The notes beneath the pieces were generated by a model, which saw only the letters and a list, made by a program, of their open reading frames with translations, made no database searches and had not been told where the DNA came from. This document shows positions 1 through 12,973 of a DNA stretch of 64,000 bases, piece after piece. Source of the stretch: Toxotes chatareus. Taxonomy: Eukaryota; Chordata; Actinopteri; Toxotidae. Positions within the stretch are counted from its first letter, which is position 1, and each line of letters begins with the position of its first letter. The stretch is from the NCBI GenBank assembly GCA_016801885.1, contig CM028884.1, positions 992,001 through 1,056,000 of the forward strand. The letters are read 5' to 3'. The translations under genes and the position numbers were made by a program.

Positions 1-839
1 TAATCCATTCACCAGGAAGGCTACAGGGTGAAGAGGTGGGCAGTGTGAAACTGTGCGTAGGATGCAGTAAAGAGATGAAGTACCAGCTCTCAGCAGTGTA
101 ATATTACTTTCCCCAGGAACACATCAAAAAACATTTGGTATTTCAGTTCATCCAATAATATAACAGCTAACAGTCAAAAATGTGTTCTCACTGTTTTATT
201 TGCTGTCATCTGAAACTCCACCTCCATCTTCTTATTACTTTCCCCTGATGTCCTCTCATGCTTTGCTACATGACAAATGGAAGAAACAGCCTTCTCTGAA
301 CTTGGTTATCCACAAACCATTTTTCTCAAATGGAAATGTATTTCCACACTGGGAAGATCAGGATACAGCAGCAATACTGGGTGGTGGGAAGTGGAACAGG
401 GAAGAAAAAAAGAGGTGGATGATTCACTGGTAAACAAATCCAGATTCAGTTCATGCGTAAAAGTACAGTAAATTCATGGTAAATATGAAACCTTAAAAAA
501 AAAAAATTCTAATAATTCACGATGAAGGTCAAGTGGAAGAAACCGTTAATAAAAAAAAAAAAAAAAAAACACAGCACAGTTAAAACAATTTAACCCACTG
601 AATTTCCATCAGATTATGGTGAAATGGTGGAGTTCATAATTTGTTGAGTTGCTGCAGACTTCACCCTGTTATACAGGCCAGGTTTTGAGACTCCACCAAG
701 CTATCTTGGACTCTGGATTCTCTCCTTGCCGATAAAGATGGGGAGCCACCATCAGCACTTTTCCATCAGAGTTTTTCTTTTCTGGCCAAGTGCTTGCTCT
801 TGGGGGAAATGTTGGGTTTCTGTAGATAATATTATGATA

Positions 840-1165
840 ATATTATTACAATATTACAGTTTGTCTACCTGTGTTTGCACCTGCTGTTCACATCACTGTG
901 TCTCTGCCTTACCTGTTTCCCTGCCTGTGTTAGCTCCTGGATTTGTCTTCAGTTTCCTTTTGGATTACCTCTGTGTTTTTGTTCATCCACAACTAAGGAC
1001 TGAGTTTCAGAAGTTTTCTCTGTGGTTCTCTGTGGTTAGTTTCCTGGACTTTATCCAGAGATTTTGAGTCTAATAAAAAGACCTTTAATTCACTCATCTG
1101 TCCTGGGGTTTCTGCTTTTGCGTCCTCTTCTTCGTGTTCCTGGCTGCACGGCAGTGTCTTACAAC
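840..1165 (+). repeat. Possible retroposon 3' tail
   Basis: A pyrimidine-rich stretch (cctgtgtttgcacctgctgt ... taataaaaagacctttaatt, then tcctcttcttcgtgttcctg, then ctgcacggcagtg) has the style of teleost non-LTR retroposon 3' regions. I cannot name the family, so treat it as a candidate. Confidence 0.3.
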
Positions 1166-1185
1166 ATTAACAGCTTACAACATGT

Positions 1186-1345
1186 CTCTTGATCTCAAAA
1201 GGCATCAGGCAGGAGTGTCCAGTATCTCCCTTGTTATTTATTCTAGCCACAGAGTTATTGGCTGTATTGATTATCAAGGCTGAGAGCCTTCATAGCATCA
1301 GTATTTTGGATAAAGAATTAATCTCTAGCTCAGTCTATATTCCCA
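1186..1345 (+). mobile_element. LINE (L1/Tx1-like) reverse transcriptase fragment
   Basis: The translation ISKGIRQECPVSPLLFILAT followed by ELLAV matches the conserved GIRQGCPxSPLLFIL motif of L1-group reverse transcriptases. The following residues (ILDKELI) fit the segment before the catalytic YADD-like box, but the frame then fails. Only about 50 codons remain; the element is a dead scrap. Confidence 0.65.
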
Positions 1346-3384
1346 GTCCCTTATCTGTTCGCATACAACATTAATACACTTCATATTTAAAGTTACACAG
1401 ATGTGAAAATAACAATAAATCAAACATTTCACACAACCTGGATCAACTGTAGTTGAAACAACTTAGAGTCATCAAAGCACCTTCCATTGCACTGTCCTTT
1501 TTCACAGGTCTTTTATTTTCCTAATTCTTAGTTGTTTTTTTTCTTCATACGTTGGGGGTGATGAAACAGGTTGGTCTCATGTCTTTAAGCAGAATGAAAC
1601 TAGCTGAGGTGACGTTGCTAAGGTTTCTCTGAAACCTGCTCATTGCTGCTCATGGCTTTAATTGTGGGCCTTTGATCTGTTTCTTTTTGTGAAGCGTAAA
1701 AAGGTTTACAACTCACAAATGTTCTGCTTGCATCTTTATTTTTGGGGGTTTGAATTTTGGGGTGCAGGTGGTTGCTATAATAACCAGAGAATATATGTCT
1801 AAGCCAAATTTTACACAATACAGCTATTACTTTAACAGAGCTTCTAGATTTATCTCATTTTATACATGGGAAGTCATTCTTACAGTACTGTGTGAGGTGT
1901 TGATTTGAATTCGGCTCTTAAATGTGACCTTCCCCTGAGGTGAAATGATCAGAATCATCTTGTACAGAAACAGGACCTTTTATCTGCAGAGCTGTTCTCT
2001 GCTGCGGTAACACTAAAAGACCAGCTGATATAATGAAAATCTCCTCTCCAACCTGCTGTTAAAAATCTCTCTCTGGCTCTGACCCGGCTCCTCTCTGAGC
2101 GATGTGGCTGCCCCTGTCTGTCCATGATGACAGTAAACATCAGGCTTCATTTGTGCTCCAGCTGTGACTTTCATTTCTATCCAGCTGATGAAACAGCTCA
2201 TTGGCCTGCAGCCTGACAGGGCTCCTTTAGCTCCAGTCACATCGAAACATAACTGTACCTTTCTGCTTGTCTAGCCAAAATAAAAAAGGTCTGTATTTGG
2301 GTTAGAAATAAAAATTAAATTAAAAAAAAAAAGAAAAATCATGAATAATTCAGCACGAGTTGCAGATGGTCCTTGACACGCCTACAGAATGGCGCTTTCA
2401 GGGAATGTTCCAAGTATGGCAGCGAGTGCTGGAAGTCGTGTTTAGCTGCACAAGGTGATGACTTCGAAGAGGATGGCAGCCACATTTAAATCAGATATAG
2501 TTTTTGCTTTTCTAGGCGCAGTCTCAGAACTGATTGCACATCGTATATTGTATATAGGAGGATATTGAGGATATAGATATAAACTGATGTGATGAAAAGT
2601 TAGCAGAAGACTATATTGAAAAAATATAATTTAGGTTCAAAGAAAGCAGAGAACATAAGAACCTGAGGTTGATGTCACTGGTGAGTAGGAGACAGGGTCA
2701 GCTACCTCACCAGCCTGTGGCTTACTCACACTCACTTGGAGATGGGAAGGTCCTCTTAAGTGGCACGGGGAAAGACACCTGCCACATCTTGCATTGCAGC
2801 AGTTGCACTCACTCACAGTCACTGTTTTGTCATCAGGAAGATTAATACAGCAGTTCACATAGATCGACTTTACTGAAGCTGTAACCAGCACTTCAAATAC
2901 CGTTTCTAATAGCAGTGTTTTTGTAGTGCAGGTCACACACAGCTTGCTCCAAAGCCCACGGCTCAGTGGTAGCTAGCGAACAAGGTAATTAGTATCATAA
3001 TGTAGAATTCATAAAAACACGGATCCCTAATCATAAAGACTCTGTAGACTTAAAGTGCTGAGACGCATGGGACTTTGATGGAAAGAAAGAAAGAAAGGTG
3101 CATGCACATACACATACACACTAAAAGGAACATTAGCGGGCACAACAGAGGAACATTATGGCTGCCATTAAATGCTCTGTAGCAAAGTAAACACAGAGGC
3201 AATGAATAGTCATATCATATCCCATCCACAGTGAACAGATGGGCGAGCGGCTGCAGCCTGGAAAGCAAGGAGGAACCCTAAAAGCAGCTATGTGTCTCCA
3301 GCGCCCTGCTCTGTGTGTGTTACAATACGTGTTTTTATTTTAGCTCTTGTCTGTTCTGGTAAAGTTGACTGTGTTTCATACTTT

Positions 3385-3520
3385 ATTCCATTAACCTCCT
3401 GCCTCACACAGACATTCAGACTGTTCCTTCAGACTGAGCTGTTCCACTGAGAAGGTCCATGGTCAGTGTAATTTCCCCATTGTGGGACTATTAAAGGTTT
3501 ATCTCTTTATCTCTCTTATG
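3385..3520 (+). repeat. Possible LINE/SINE 3' tail
   Basis: The segment gtaatttccccattgtgggactattaaagg followed by a TTTATCTC repeat is the familiar 3' end shared by several fish retroposons (consensus near aatttccccactgtgggactaataaagg, then TATCT repeats). No upstream coding part was recognised. Confidence 0.4.
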
Positions 3521-5019
3521 AGAGTGTTGGGGGGGGGGTTGAGGACTTGAAACTGAATGTGAAAGAGGCGGGTAGTATCTCAAGTACTATCATAATATGA
3601 TGGATATTTTTATTTAATTCTTGATTTTTTTTTTTTCCCTTCATGGTAGTTTACAGGCTCTGTTGTCCACTTTTTTGTTAGTAAATGACATATACAATCA
3701 CTTTATCACTCTATCTACTGACCCTGGTCCCGTTTTATAGCTTTTTACTATCAGTAGAAGTTCAGTAATTCTGTGCACTTCTGATCCTCTTACTGCTTTC
3801 ACGTTTGAACAGTAACAAAGATGTTTTGGAACACGAGCAGTTATTGGCCTGTATATATGTTAAAATGAGTTTTACATTTGTAAATAGAGAATGCAGTTTC
3901 TGAGGAAATTGTATTGGGATTGCAGGCTGCTAAAAACATGAAGTTGAGCTGAATTTCTGGAAAAGCTGGGAATTGCTTGCAACCAGTGAAAGGTTATTAG
4001 ACATCTAGATTCCATATGTTTGTTTTAACAGCAATCAAATTAGCGTATGTGACTTTTGAAATACATTCCTGTAATAACCCCGTAATAAGTCATACCCAAA
4101 AATCAATTGCCACTTTTAAACCACATGTTGCCCATTGATTCATGCAGTAAGGTAATGTTTGAGTCAGTCGGCCATGATGTATCATGTGTAAGACTTGACT
4201 GAACTTATATATCTCATCTGTGAAATCAAAGGTCATGGTCAGCTATAATTGTGAACCTTTGCAATGACATCAGCGACATCCTTGTCAGCTATTGGCCTCT
4301 CATTGTGACCTCAGGATGATATCACCAGTTCAGACTTGGAGGCTGTAAATTGATCTTTGAAAGAGGTTTACGCTCCATTTTAACATCTGTTGATTTTAAC
4401 AGTTTGAAGGCTATTTAGCTAATTGGCTGTATGCTCAGCTGCAGCACACTCAGGTCCGGTTAGATGCTAGCGTGGTCCTTACTATTCAGCACTACTAATA
4501 ACAGGCTATCTGCCCGTGACATGTCGACTGGCAGAGCTCAGCCTGCCAGCTGCTGTCAATCAAACACATGCCCCTCAGTCCACTGACAGGAAATGACATT
4601 CCCCCGATGACATTCTTTCTTCTTTTTTCATAAATGAAAAACATCAATAATACATAAATAAGTGTGTTGACATTATTTTTTGACTGGAAATAAAAGATAA
4701 AGAAATGGGATTTCAGCTGGATGTTAATCATGTTCATATTGTATTTAGTTCTTTTTAACTGCTTTCACTTGTTTATTTGATCAGATTATTAAATCATATT
4801 AAATGTCTTCTCTGTACCTAGTTACTTCAGTATTTGCAGCTCGATGATTCTACAGTATTTCCCCATGCACCTCATTAAAACTCCATGTCCTCTTAATGAA
4901 TTGGAAATGTAAACTATGCAGCAAGACTGTGACGTCAGTATAAGGCCATACAAACAGAGTTTTGACCATGGCCAGCCACATACTGCCTCAAGTCCTTTGG
5001 GACACAAATTGTTCTGTCT

Positions 5020-5021
5020 TT

Positions 5022-5075
<54 letters not shown>
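5020..5075 (+). repeat. (TG)n(AG)n compound microsatellite
   Basis: A TG run at 5021-5046 passes directly into an AG run at 5047-5074. Confidence 0.95.
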
Positions 5076-5077
<2 letters not shown>

Positions 5078-5191
5078 CGTCCTATGTTGTTTGGTTGATG
5101 CAAGAGCAGCAGTCATTCTGATAATAGATTTTGAGTATGGATTTGTGTGACAAACCACTGTTAGCTCTTTGTGGTTATACGTGTTTGTGCA

Positions 5192-5205
5192 TGTGTGTGT
5201 GCGTG

Positions 5206-5238
<33 letters not shown>
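5192..5238 (+). repeat. (GT)n microsatellite
   Basis: A long GT run with GC and CA interruptions. A reverse-orientation CA run follows at 5349-5388. Confidence 0.9.
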
Positions 5239-5348
5239 TAATAGTGGGTTAGCAAAGCCAGGTGACAGGGCCTGTAATTACAGCCAGTGAGACCAGACAG
5301 GCTGTCTTCTCCCTGTGAAAGAAAGACGGGATAGAAGAGAAGAGAGAC

Positions 5349-5388
5349 AAACACACCCACACACACAAACACACACACACACACACAG
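5349..5388 (+). repeat. (CA)n microsatellite
   Basis: An interrupted CA run, complementary to the GT run about 110 bp to its left. Confidence 0.9.
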
Positions 5389-5734
5389 AACATGCCCAGT
5401 GGATGTGTTTGTGTGTCTGGTCAAACAAAGTAAATTGAAGCGCTCAGATCACGTGGTTCAACCTGGAGGCCGGCTCAATTAAAAACACAGTACAGTCTGA
5501 TGTAACTGCGAAACAAGAACTTCAGGTCCAGATGTCAGAAAACTTCATTCAAAAATCCCATTGACATTTTTTAAAAGCACAGATTACTAATTAATATCCT
5601 GCCCTGGAATACCATGTCCTATGGATCACTGCATTTGTTTAGACCTGGATGGTAATTAATATTGTGTATCTAAAGGAACCCTGTGGAGTCTGTCCAGAAG
5701 AGAGCACTGGTGGATATCATGCAGAACTGAATGA

Positions 5735-5835
5735 AAAGCATGGGAACGGTTGGTGGACAGACATTTTCAGGTCTCTCCAGAGAGGCTCAGCTGGGTTCAC
5801 ATCAGGGTTCGTATCCCAGGGACGGGACAAACCCC
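5735..5835 (-). mobile_element. Short Tc1-like transposase scrap
   Basis: The reverse complement reads aaccctgatgtgaacccagc and then ctctggagagacctgaaaat, giving NPDVNPAEPLWRDLKMSVHQ. This is the DLNPIEHLWRDLK motif around the third catalytic residue of Tc1 transposases. Flanking similarity fades within about 100 bp. Confidence 0.5.
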
Positions 5836-6130
5836 CCATAAAGCTGTTTATGTTGGAGGACTTTGCCATTTATATGTTTTACGCTTCTCAGATTTCACAT
5901 ATTTTCCTTGAGATTTCTCTAGAAAAAGAACATATGTCAGTGTAACGCCCTCTGAAACACGACTGTGTATGAGTGTGTGAGCTGAGAGAATTTCCCTGTG
6001 GAAACTCTGCTGTCAGATACACCTGGAGTCAACACACAATCTTCTTTTTACATTGTGTGTGTGTGTGTATTGGGAAGAAAGCTATGGAGACATCTGAATG
6101 ACTGCTGGGACTTGGATCTATGACAAAAGC

Positions 6131-6166
6131 CACAGTAGTGTCCTCACAACTGATGTAAGACATGTC

Positions 6167-6199
<33 letters not shown>

Positions 6200-6200
6200 C
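6131..6200 (+). repeat. Second copy of the GTCC-CACAAC element joined to a TG microsatellite
   Basis: The segment gtgtcctcacaactgatgta and agacatgtctatatgtgtg aligns with 21272-21305 (gtccacacaaccatagaaag, acatgtacatg) and then enters a (TG)n run at 6171-6199. Shared blocks are GTCC-CACAAC and AAGACATGT. Confidence 0.4.
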
Positions 6201-8639
6201 AGGAACATTACAGGATCCTGTCGTGAAAACAGAGAGGAGCTGCCAGAGGCAGTTGTATTTGTTGTTGGTGTTTTGTGTCTCATCAGCCCATCACGACTGT
6301 TAGCGCTGACAGTCTGTCCTCTCTGCTCTGACAGCGCTGAAAGGGACAATTATTTTATTGCCTGCTCTCCCGTCTTCATTCTCTCTCTGTGTCTGAGTGG
6401 ACATCCCAGCAGACCGTCTCTTCCTCCTGTTAAGAAATAACAGCCTGAGAAAATGGGATTCTTATTCCTCTGTGTACTGTCTTGACTCATTATTCACCTC
6501 CAGCCACATTTAGAAAGATGTTTTATGGCCATATTTGCTGGCACCATTGTAGGACGTATGAATAGATCACGTCCAAGCCTGTGAACTTTGAAGTGAATGT
6601 GGAACAGTTCCACTCCACTTTCCGTGTATGCTCTTTCTTTATCTTTATCTGCTGACTGTGGAGATCTGCTCATACAGATATTTCCCTATAAAAATGCTTT
6701 TGAGTGACCTAACTCAGCCTCTGGTCTCCACATTGGAGGCTCTCAGCTCTTGGCAACTGCAGCTTTATAACAGAGGAGGGTGATTCCACAGGCCTGCAGA
6801 AACAACTGGGACCAGTTTGTTATTCATTCACGTTTTTAACGTGATCATCGTCAGCTTTGTTGTAAACAAAAGGCCTCTGTAGACACCGCTACAGAGGGAA
6901 GAAGGAATTAAAAAAAAAAAAAACTGGAAGCTAAATAACGCTGACCTCGTACAGCTTCCAGAGTTTTTTCTGAACTGTCTTTTATAAAGGTTATTTCCTG
7001 GCAGCAGTCTTGTAATTTCAGACACAGGCAGATCCAGGAAGGTTTGCTTTCACCTGTGAGTGTCATACAGCAAAATTGTGGGACACACTTTTGTTCAAAT
7101 GTCTAAAAAACTGTATTTATGTTGAGCTGAGTAAGACCTGTGGAGGCCCATGTGAGTCTTGAGTCTTGTCAGACTGGAGAAAAGATGTCTTTGTTATAGA
7201 CCCATAAAACGTCACAGCAACAAAAATGTGTACAGGTTTATTTTAACTGTAGGAATCTGTGATGAGGGACAACATGAAATACTACAACTACACAAACAAG
7301 GACAAAGGAAAAGGGCATCAAAGTACAAAGCTGTGGTGAGAGAATAAATGAGTAGCTGGGTTTTAAATCTACCCTGCCGATGGTGAATGAGACCTGGAAC
7401 AGATAAAATAACTCTTTCTCTGTCTATGGCTAATTCAAGTTATCAATTTTGAAAACACAGAGGTTTAAGCAAATTGACTGGAGGTTTTTGTGAAGTTGTG
7501 TTGTGCTGATGGACGGAGTCTTTAGACAGGGACAGGGTTGGCTGGAGAAGAGCTCATCATGTGCATCAAGGGCTGATCATGTGTCTTCAAAGTCTTAGAG
7601 TAAAACTATGTTTGAGAATCCATGTTTTAAGTTCTTTGTTCTTACTGCAAATGGCAGGCGGTCCTGGCCATCTGTATGCGTGTGTGTGTGTGTGTAACCA
7701 CTGTGGATTTAAATAACCAACAGGAAAGATAGTTTGACAAAAAAAAAAATAAGTTCCACACACTATATTTTTTTTGTATCTGACTTACAACCACAAGGAA
7801 CAGAGCTAAATCAAAAGTCAATGGCCAGGGAGAGCAGGAGGAAAGAGAACACAGCACAGTGCAGGTTCCACATAATGATAAGAACAAGACTAATAATAAG
7901 GAGAAGGCAATAACAGGACTGGTAATAGGACTAATAATAATAGTTAATGAGACCAATAATGGGAGCAGTAGGTGGCCCACAGCTGCAGATCCAGACTCTA
8001 TAGCTCTGGAGGCATCAAACTAAACGATCAGTTCTGTTTTTACTCTGACCTCTTTGTTACATGTTCATCATCATTCCCTCACATATTCAGTTGCTCAGAC
8101 ATTTAGCCATAAATAAATCCTCACTCATCACCGAGCTCCGAGCAGAGACAGACTGCTCCTGTTCATCAGGCTGGTTCATTAGGTTTATCTCTTTCTCCTT
8201 ATAGAGAAGGTGGTGCCCCAGTTTACAGCTGGTGCAGGTTTACATTCAGAGTGTGGTATCTGCTACAGGATCGTTTATTGGCCTTGTTCATATGCAGCCA
8301 AGCTTATATTGGCTTATTACACAGAGACAATTTAGTGCAATAAAATGAGCAAAAAAGAGCAGAGGGAGTCCGTCATCACAGCTACACAGGCCGTGATTCA
8401 GTTCTTTTTCACAACACCACCAATCAGTTTCACGTTGTTTGTATTTTACAGTGATACATGAACACACACACACTCACAGACACATACACTACATGCATAC
8501 AAGGAGAGATCCTGTGGTAGCTGTGGAATAATTATAGAAGGATCAATGCAGTGTTCTGCCTTCCTGCTGTCAACCATTACTGGCCTAATGAGAAAGACAG
8601 TGAGAAAATTAACATAATCAACTAGGCTCCAGGCTTTGT

Positions 8640-8640
8640 A

Positions 8641-8673
<33 letters not shown>

Positions 8674-8674
8674 A
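8640..8674 (+). repeat. (CA)n microsatellite
   Basis: A CA run of about 14 units; another lies at 8846-8872. Confidence 0.93.
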
Positions 8675-8845
8675 TCTGTGGAAATCAAGGAGGAAAAACA
8701 ACTACCCGCCTCCAACACATACATTGAACACCACCCACCCACACACACACACACCGTCAGCACATAACAGTGTGTGTGTCATGCTTAGCCAACAGTTTTC
8801 AGAATTATCTTCTCTATTGTACTCGTGGGATAAAGCTAAACATTA

Positions 8846-8876
<31 letters not shown>

Positions 8877-11727
8877 CCATCATCCACAGCTAACAGCCTG
8901 AGTGTGTGGGTGCGTTTTGTGTTTGCTGTTATCCCAAGGGCACCATAGGATACTTGTACAAGTTTACAAGTTTATATGTCTAAACTGTCAATATACAACT
9001 ATTTGTTTTATGCAAAGTAAGCACACACACACACACAGACATAAAGAGTTGTGTTTATGATTTCAGTCATTCTGACTCCAGCCTACACAGGGGTAAAACA
9101 TTCATTACATGTCTTGGCTTCACTCTCAGACACACACAGTAATGAATATGATCTCAGAGGGAGATGAGAGCTGCCCCCCCTCCCCATGCTGTGTGTGGGG
9201 AGTCAGTCTCATTACTGTGTCAACTGTGCAGTACACCACAGCCTGCCCTGCCAAACACACCACATGAGAGTGTGCGAGTTTTAAAGCTCTTTCTCACTCC
9301 AACTCTTTCTGCGTCTGATTTTTCTGACTCTGGCTTTCTTACCCTCTCATGCTATAGTAATTACTCTGCCTGTTATTTTACCACTGAGGTTATCTGTGCT
9401 CAATTAAAAATCTTTCAAAGAAAAACTTTCCTCCTAACAGTTCCTAAGCCAGCACTGTGTGTTTTTCTATTAATAATGAATCACAGAGCGCTGAAATCAC
9501 CCACCACTGTAACTCATTGTTTTAGTTTTTCATCCTCAAACGCTGGACCAAAAACCTAAAGAGCTAAAAGGACAGTGAAGGTTGGACTTACGTTAGGAGG
9601 ATGAAAACACAAACTCCACAAACAAATGAATGCTAATGCTAAGCCACAATGTTGCATGATTGACAGTGTGATGAATTAGCTATTAGCAGTTTTTTATTTA
9701 TTTTTTTTTCCCAACGTACCCAAACGTACAAAAATGATGTTAGCATCTAGACCTTCCTGACAGCATGAGGGATCAGAGATGCTGATATCCCTGGGACGTC
9801 ACACTGAATGTAAAAAAAAAACAGTGGCTCTTAGAAGGACTTTGTTTTTTAAAGGTTTCTAAGTTCCTTAATTGCCTCTCTGAACTGAATCACAGCCACT
9901 GCTGTGATAAACAGGCTAAATCAGTGGGTCATTGCACAACAATTAACTTCCTGTTGTTTTCAGAACACCTGCATGCACCCGACCCTTTGCCTCGTGTCTC
10001 TGCCTCTGTGCCTCACAGTTTGCAGACCTCTGCATCACAGTGCTGGTTATTTGGCAGATTGTTTGATTTACCCGAGCATGAACATCACCAACATTGCCAT
10101 GGCAATGTTCTTCCTTTCCTAACAGTCTGTGAAAAAATCACTGTCTGTTCAGGAAGATGTCCTTTCAGCTTCGGGACACAAACTCTCAAGTTGTTATGAG
10201 GTACTGGTGGTTTGTGCAAAGTGCTCTGCAAATAAAAGATATAATTACTCTGAGACACACACACGAGTACACACAGTATGGAGAAAAAAACACAGCGACA
10301 CGTGATTCTTTATATGTACAGTTGACATTTATAGAGCTAATACAAAACTACAGTGGTACAGATCATTTATAAAAACGAAACCGTAACAACAACAACAACA
10401 ACATAAATAGTTCAGAATCCTGATCAGTATAAATTTCTTGGTCCCCCTTCCAGCTTCAGAGTTGAGAGTCGAGGCAGCGAGTGACTGTTGATGGTGGTGG
10501 TGGAGGATTAATGAAGCTGTTCTGCTGCTTTCACAACCACATCTATCCACTGCTGGACTGGAGCTCTTTCACAGACAGGAGCTTTGGACCAGCCCAGCTT
10601 TGCACAAATAAATTAACTCAGTCCAACACCCAGTGTGTCCGTCCCTCCCCGCCCCCCCACCCCACAGCTGAATACATGGGTAGTCTTGAGGGAGCCTGTG
10701 AGTATTAAAGCCTACAGGGATTTTACTGGCCTGGGCTTTTAGTGAGTGTTTCATTATCCCATGATAAATGCTGCTTTGGACACTTTTTCCAAAGCAGGAA
10801 AAATACTGGATATAAATACTTGTGGGATTTGAGGGATTTTTTTTTTATTTTTTTGAGGCAAAATTACAAAATATTGTAAAATACTGAATATCAGCATAAA
10901 CACTGCATTAAAAAAAATGTGATCTGCACATCCAAACTCTGAACTCAGAACTGAACTCTGAACTGAGTTTCTAGCCTTTGTTGTCTGGAATACTGGTCTG
11001 TATGGTCTAGTTCTGGATGTGGACCCAGCTTCCATTTCAACAGAACTGGATCATCTGTCTAACTACCAATGACTGACCTGACCAAAAACCTGAACTTTAA
11101 AATCTTGGATGCATGAAGGAACCACTTTCAGCTTTAAATCTCTTAAAGCACAACGCTGCTGGATTCTAGCTGTTGAATATGCAGAGTTCACTTCAGTCTG
11201 TATTAAGACCTGGACACACAGCGGCTCCAGTCATGCTGGGAACACACTCTTTTACAGTTCATTCATCTCCATCGTGTTTAAAATATTTCCCATCACTGTA
11301 GCAGTAAGGAGATCAACACAGCTGACATTGCTCTTAACTGGTTGTGCGGACAATGTTCTGATGTGGTCTTCAGACCAGAACGTGACTCTGATCACTTGAT
11401 CACTTCACAGGCTCCTGAACACACTTCTCAGTGTGTACTTCCACTAAACCTGTGCTGGTTTATTACTGTTGTTAGATTAGTTTTGTTGTAAGTGTGAGAA
11501 AGCCACCCCAGAGCAAGCACACAACACTGTCTATGAGGAAGAAATGACAACAATATAGTAAAGTCGGGTTCAGGTCTCATATTGGCAAAGAGCTTATTTG
11601 TGTCATCTGAACACAGCCCTGATACCAATGACCCATAATGCAACTGAAGGGCAGCATTAATTGAGGAGCATTATTGGCTGTGGAGCAAAGTGAAGCTGGT
11701 TTAGTGACAAACAGGAAGCTTCTGCTC

Positions 11728-11736
11728 CACACACGC

Positions 11737-11771
<35 letters not shown>
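11728..11771 (+). repeat. (CA)n microsatellite
   Basis: A CA run with two CG interruptions near its left end. Confidence 0.93.
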
Positions 11772-11772
<1 letters not shown>

Positions 11773-12510
11773 TGGTTGTATGAATTCTATTCAACGTGGG
11801 AGCTATAGTGAGGCTAAAAGTTGCGTAGCGTTGGTCCCAGTGTTGGTTGTGGACGTAAAACACATCAGGAAAAAAAAAAGTTTGAACCTTCAATATTCAG
11901 GAGAAAAATACTCACATTTAAAAATAGTGGTTATGTCAATTCCTAGAATGACTGATATTCCCGTGTGATTCATCAAACACTTTCTTGCTGAGAGGGACAT
12001 AAAAGGCTTGTTTCCTCAGAGCTGTCAGCCATGTTTCAAGTATTCATACTGATGGTGGAGATGTGGGCTTCAGGCGTATTTGAATACAGCTCAGATGACA
12101 CAGATGTGATGCTTGTGATGTGTGAGGTAAGAATGAGTGAGGACACTGAAAGGATGAAATGCGTCGGCCTCTGCTGCTGTGGATTGGTGGAATTTTGTCA
12201 ACAAATCCACTGCGGAAAGATCCTTCCACCGAGGGCTGGACTGTCCAGACTCCCTGTTACTGTCTGTCACGCTACAGCTGGGTTTGATCTTGTTGCTATG
12301 TGTCTAAATACATCCAAGCATGTGTGAGTTTTAGTGTGTATGGGAGTGTGTGTGTGTGTGTGTGTGTTCTGTGTGAGGGTAAAGGTATATGTTTATTATG
12401 TTGCTGCTGGGTGGAAACTGTCACATCAAGTTTTTCCATGTTTAAACTCCAGATGAACAAGTATGTGGGTTCTTTAAGACCCTTGAAAAAAATAACAAAC
12501 ATGTAGATGT

Positions 12511-12516
12511 TTTATT
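12511..12516 (-). terminator. ccdc102a: Candidate polyadenylation signal for ccdc102a
   Basis: Minus-strand AATAAA lies 325 nt past the stop codon. It is followed within 10-30 nt by a U/GU-rich stretch (tgtttgttatttttt), the usual layout of a vertebrate poly(A) site. If used, the 3' UTR would be about 350 nt. Confidence 0.35.
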
Positions 12517-12766
12517 TGATGAGGCGTTCTTTCTTTTTTTTTTTTTTTTTTTTTAAATGATTCCTTGATTATTGACCATTAACACAGTCAGCAATCAGCT
12601 GAGGAAGTCTGACTCTGGGTGTAACATTTCCTAAAATTTTGGATTGGTCCTATAAAAACGTGCTGGTTGACTGGTTGAGCAGAGGACAGAGGTGCTGCTT
12701 CCAGTTGTCATTTCTGGACATACAAAGTTTTTCTTTTTTCCTACCAGAGCAACAATATTCACCTTC

Positions 12767-12772
12767 TTTATT
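12767..12772 (-). terminator. ccdc102a: Alternative proximal polyadenylation signal for ccdc102a
   Basis: Minus-strand AATAAA (gaataaagaagg) lies 69 nt past the stop codon with a modest GU-containing downstream stretch. It would give a very short 3' UTR. Which of the two sites is used cannot be told from sequence. Confidence 0.25.
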
Positions 12773-12840
12773 CCACTGCTGATGTTTGTGTAAAAAAAAA
12801 GCAACAGTATCTCCTGTATGACTGTGTGTGTCTGTGTGTG

Positions 12841-12973
12841 TCACGGGATCTGGAGCTGCAGCTCCTCCTCCTCCTCGTCCATGTCGCTGTTCGGACCGTC
12901 TGGGTTTTCAGGACTGAACCGAGCCGATCGCATCTTCCCAAACAGACCAGGACTCTGCTGCTGCCGCCGCAGT
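12841..12973 (-). CDS. ccdc102a: ccdc102a terminal coding exon 9 (residues 573-616, stop)
   Basis: The acceptor is ttcctcag|ACTGCGGCGG; its first base completes Arg573. The exon encodes LRRQQQSPGLFGKMRSARFS and PENPDGPNSDMDEEEEELQL, then QIP and a TGA at 12843-12841. Human CCDC102A ends similarly (LFGKIRSARFG, then an acidic stretch, then LQIQVA), so the C-terminus is complete. The coiled coil stops at RRQQQ; a basic-hydrophobic patch and a run of five Glu residues follow. The 3' UTR opens directly with a CA-rich stretch. Confidence 0.93.

Larger units (their letters stand above)
1..12500. other. Non-coding flank downstream of ccdc102a
   Basis: Apart from the LINE, Tc1 and retroposon scraps near 0.84-1.35, 3.4 and 5.7 kb, the 6.1 kb element and the CA/TG runs listed, I see no gene. 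Open frames of 60-130 codons occur but lack family resemblance, and many translate microsatellites. A stray splice-flanked segment at 12020-12126 is discussed in the findings. Confidence 0.6.

Noticed and set aside
2637..2936. 99-codon minus-strand frame with several cysteines
   Set aside because: The cysteine pattern is suggestive at first sight but fits no zinc-binding or disulfide family I know, and there are no supporting exons nearby.
5800..5825. agggttcgtatccc resembling a tRNA T-loop
   Set aside because: No matching acceptor stem, anticodon arm or D-loop nearby; the segment is explained as a Tc1 transposase scrap.
9164..9559. 131-codon plus-strand open frame
   Set aside because: No recognisable domain, no splice or promoter context, and a composition like surrounding non-coding DNA; treated as a chance frame.
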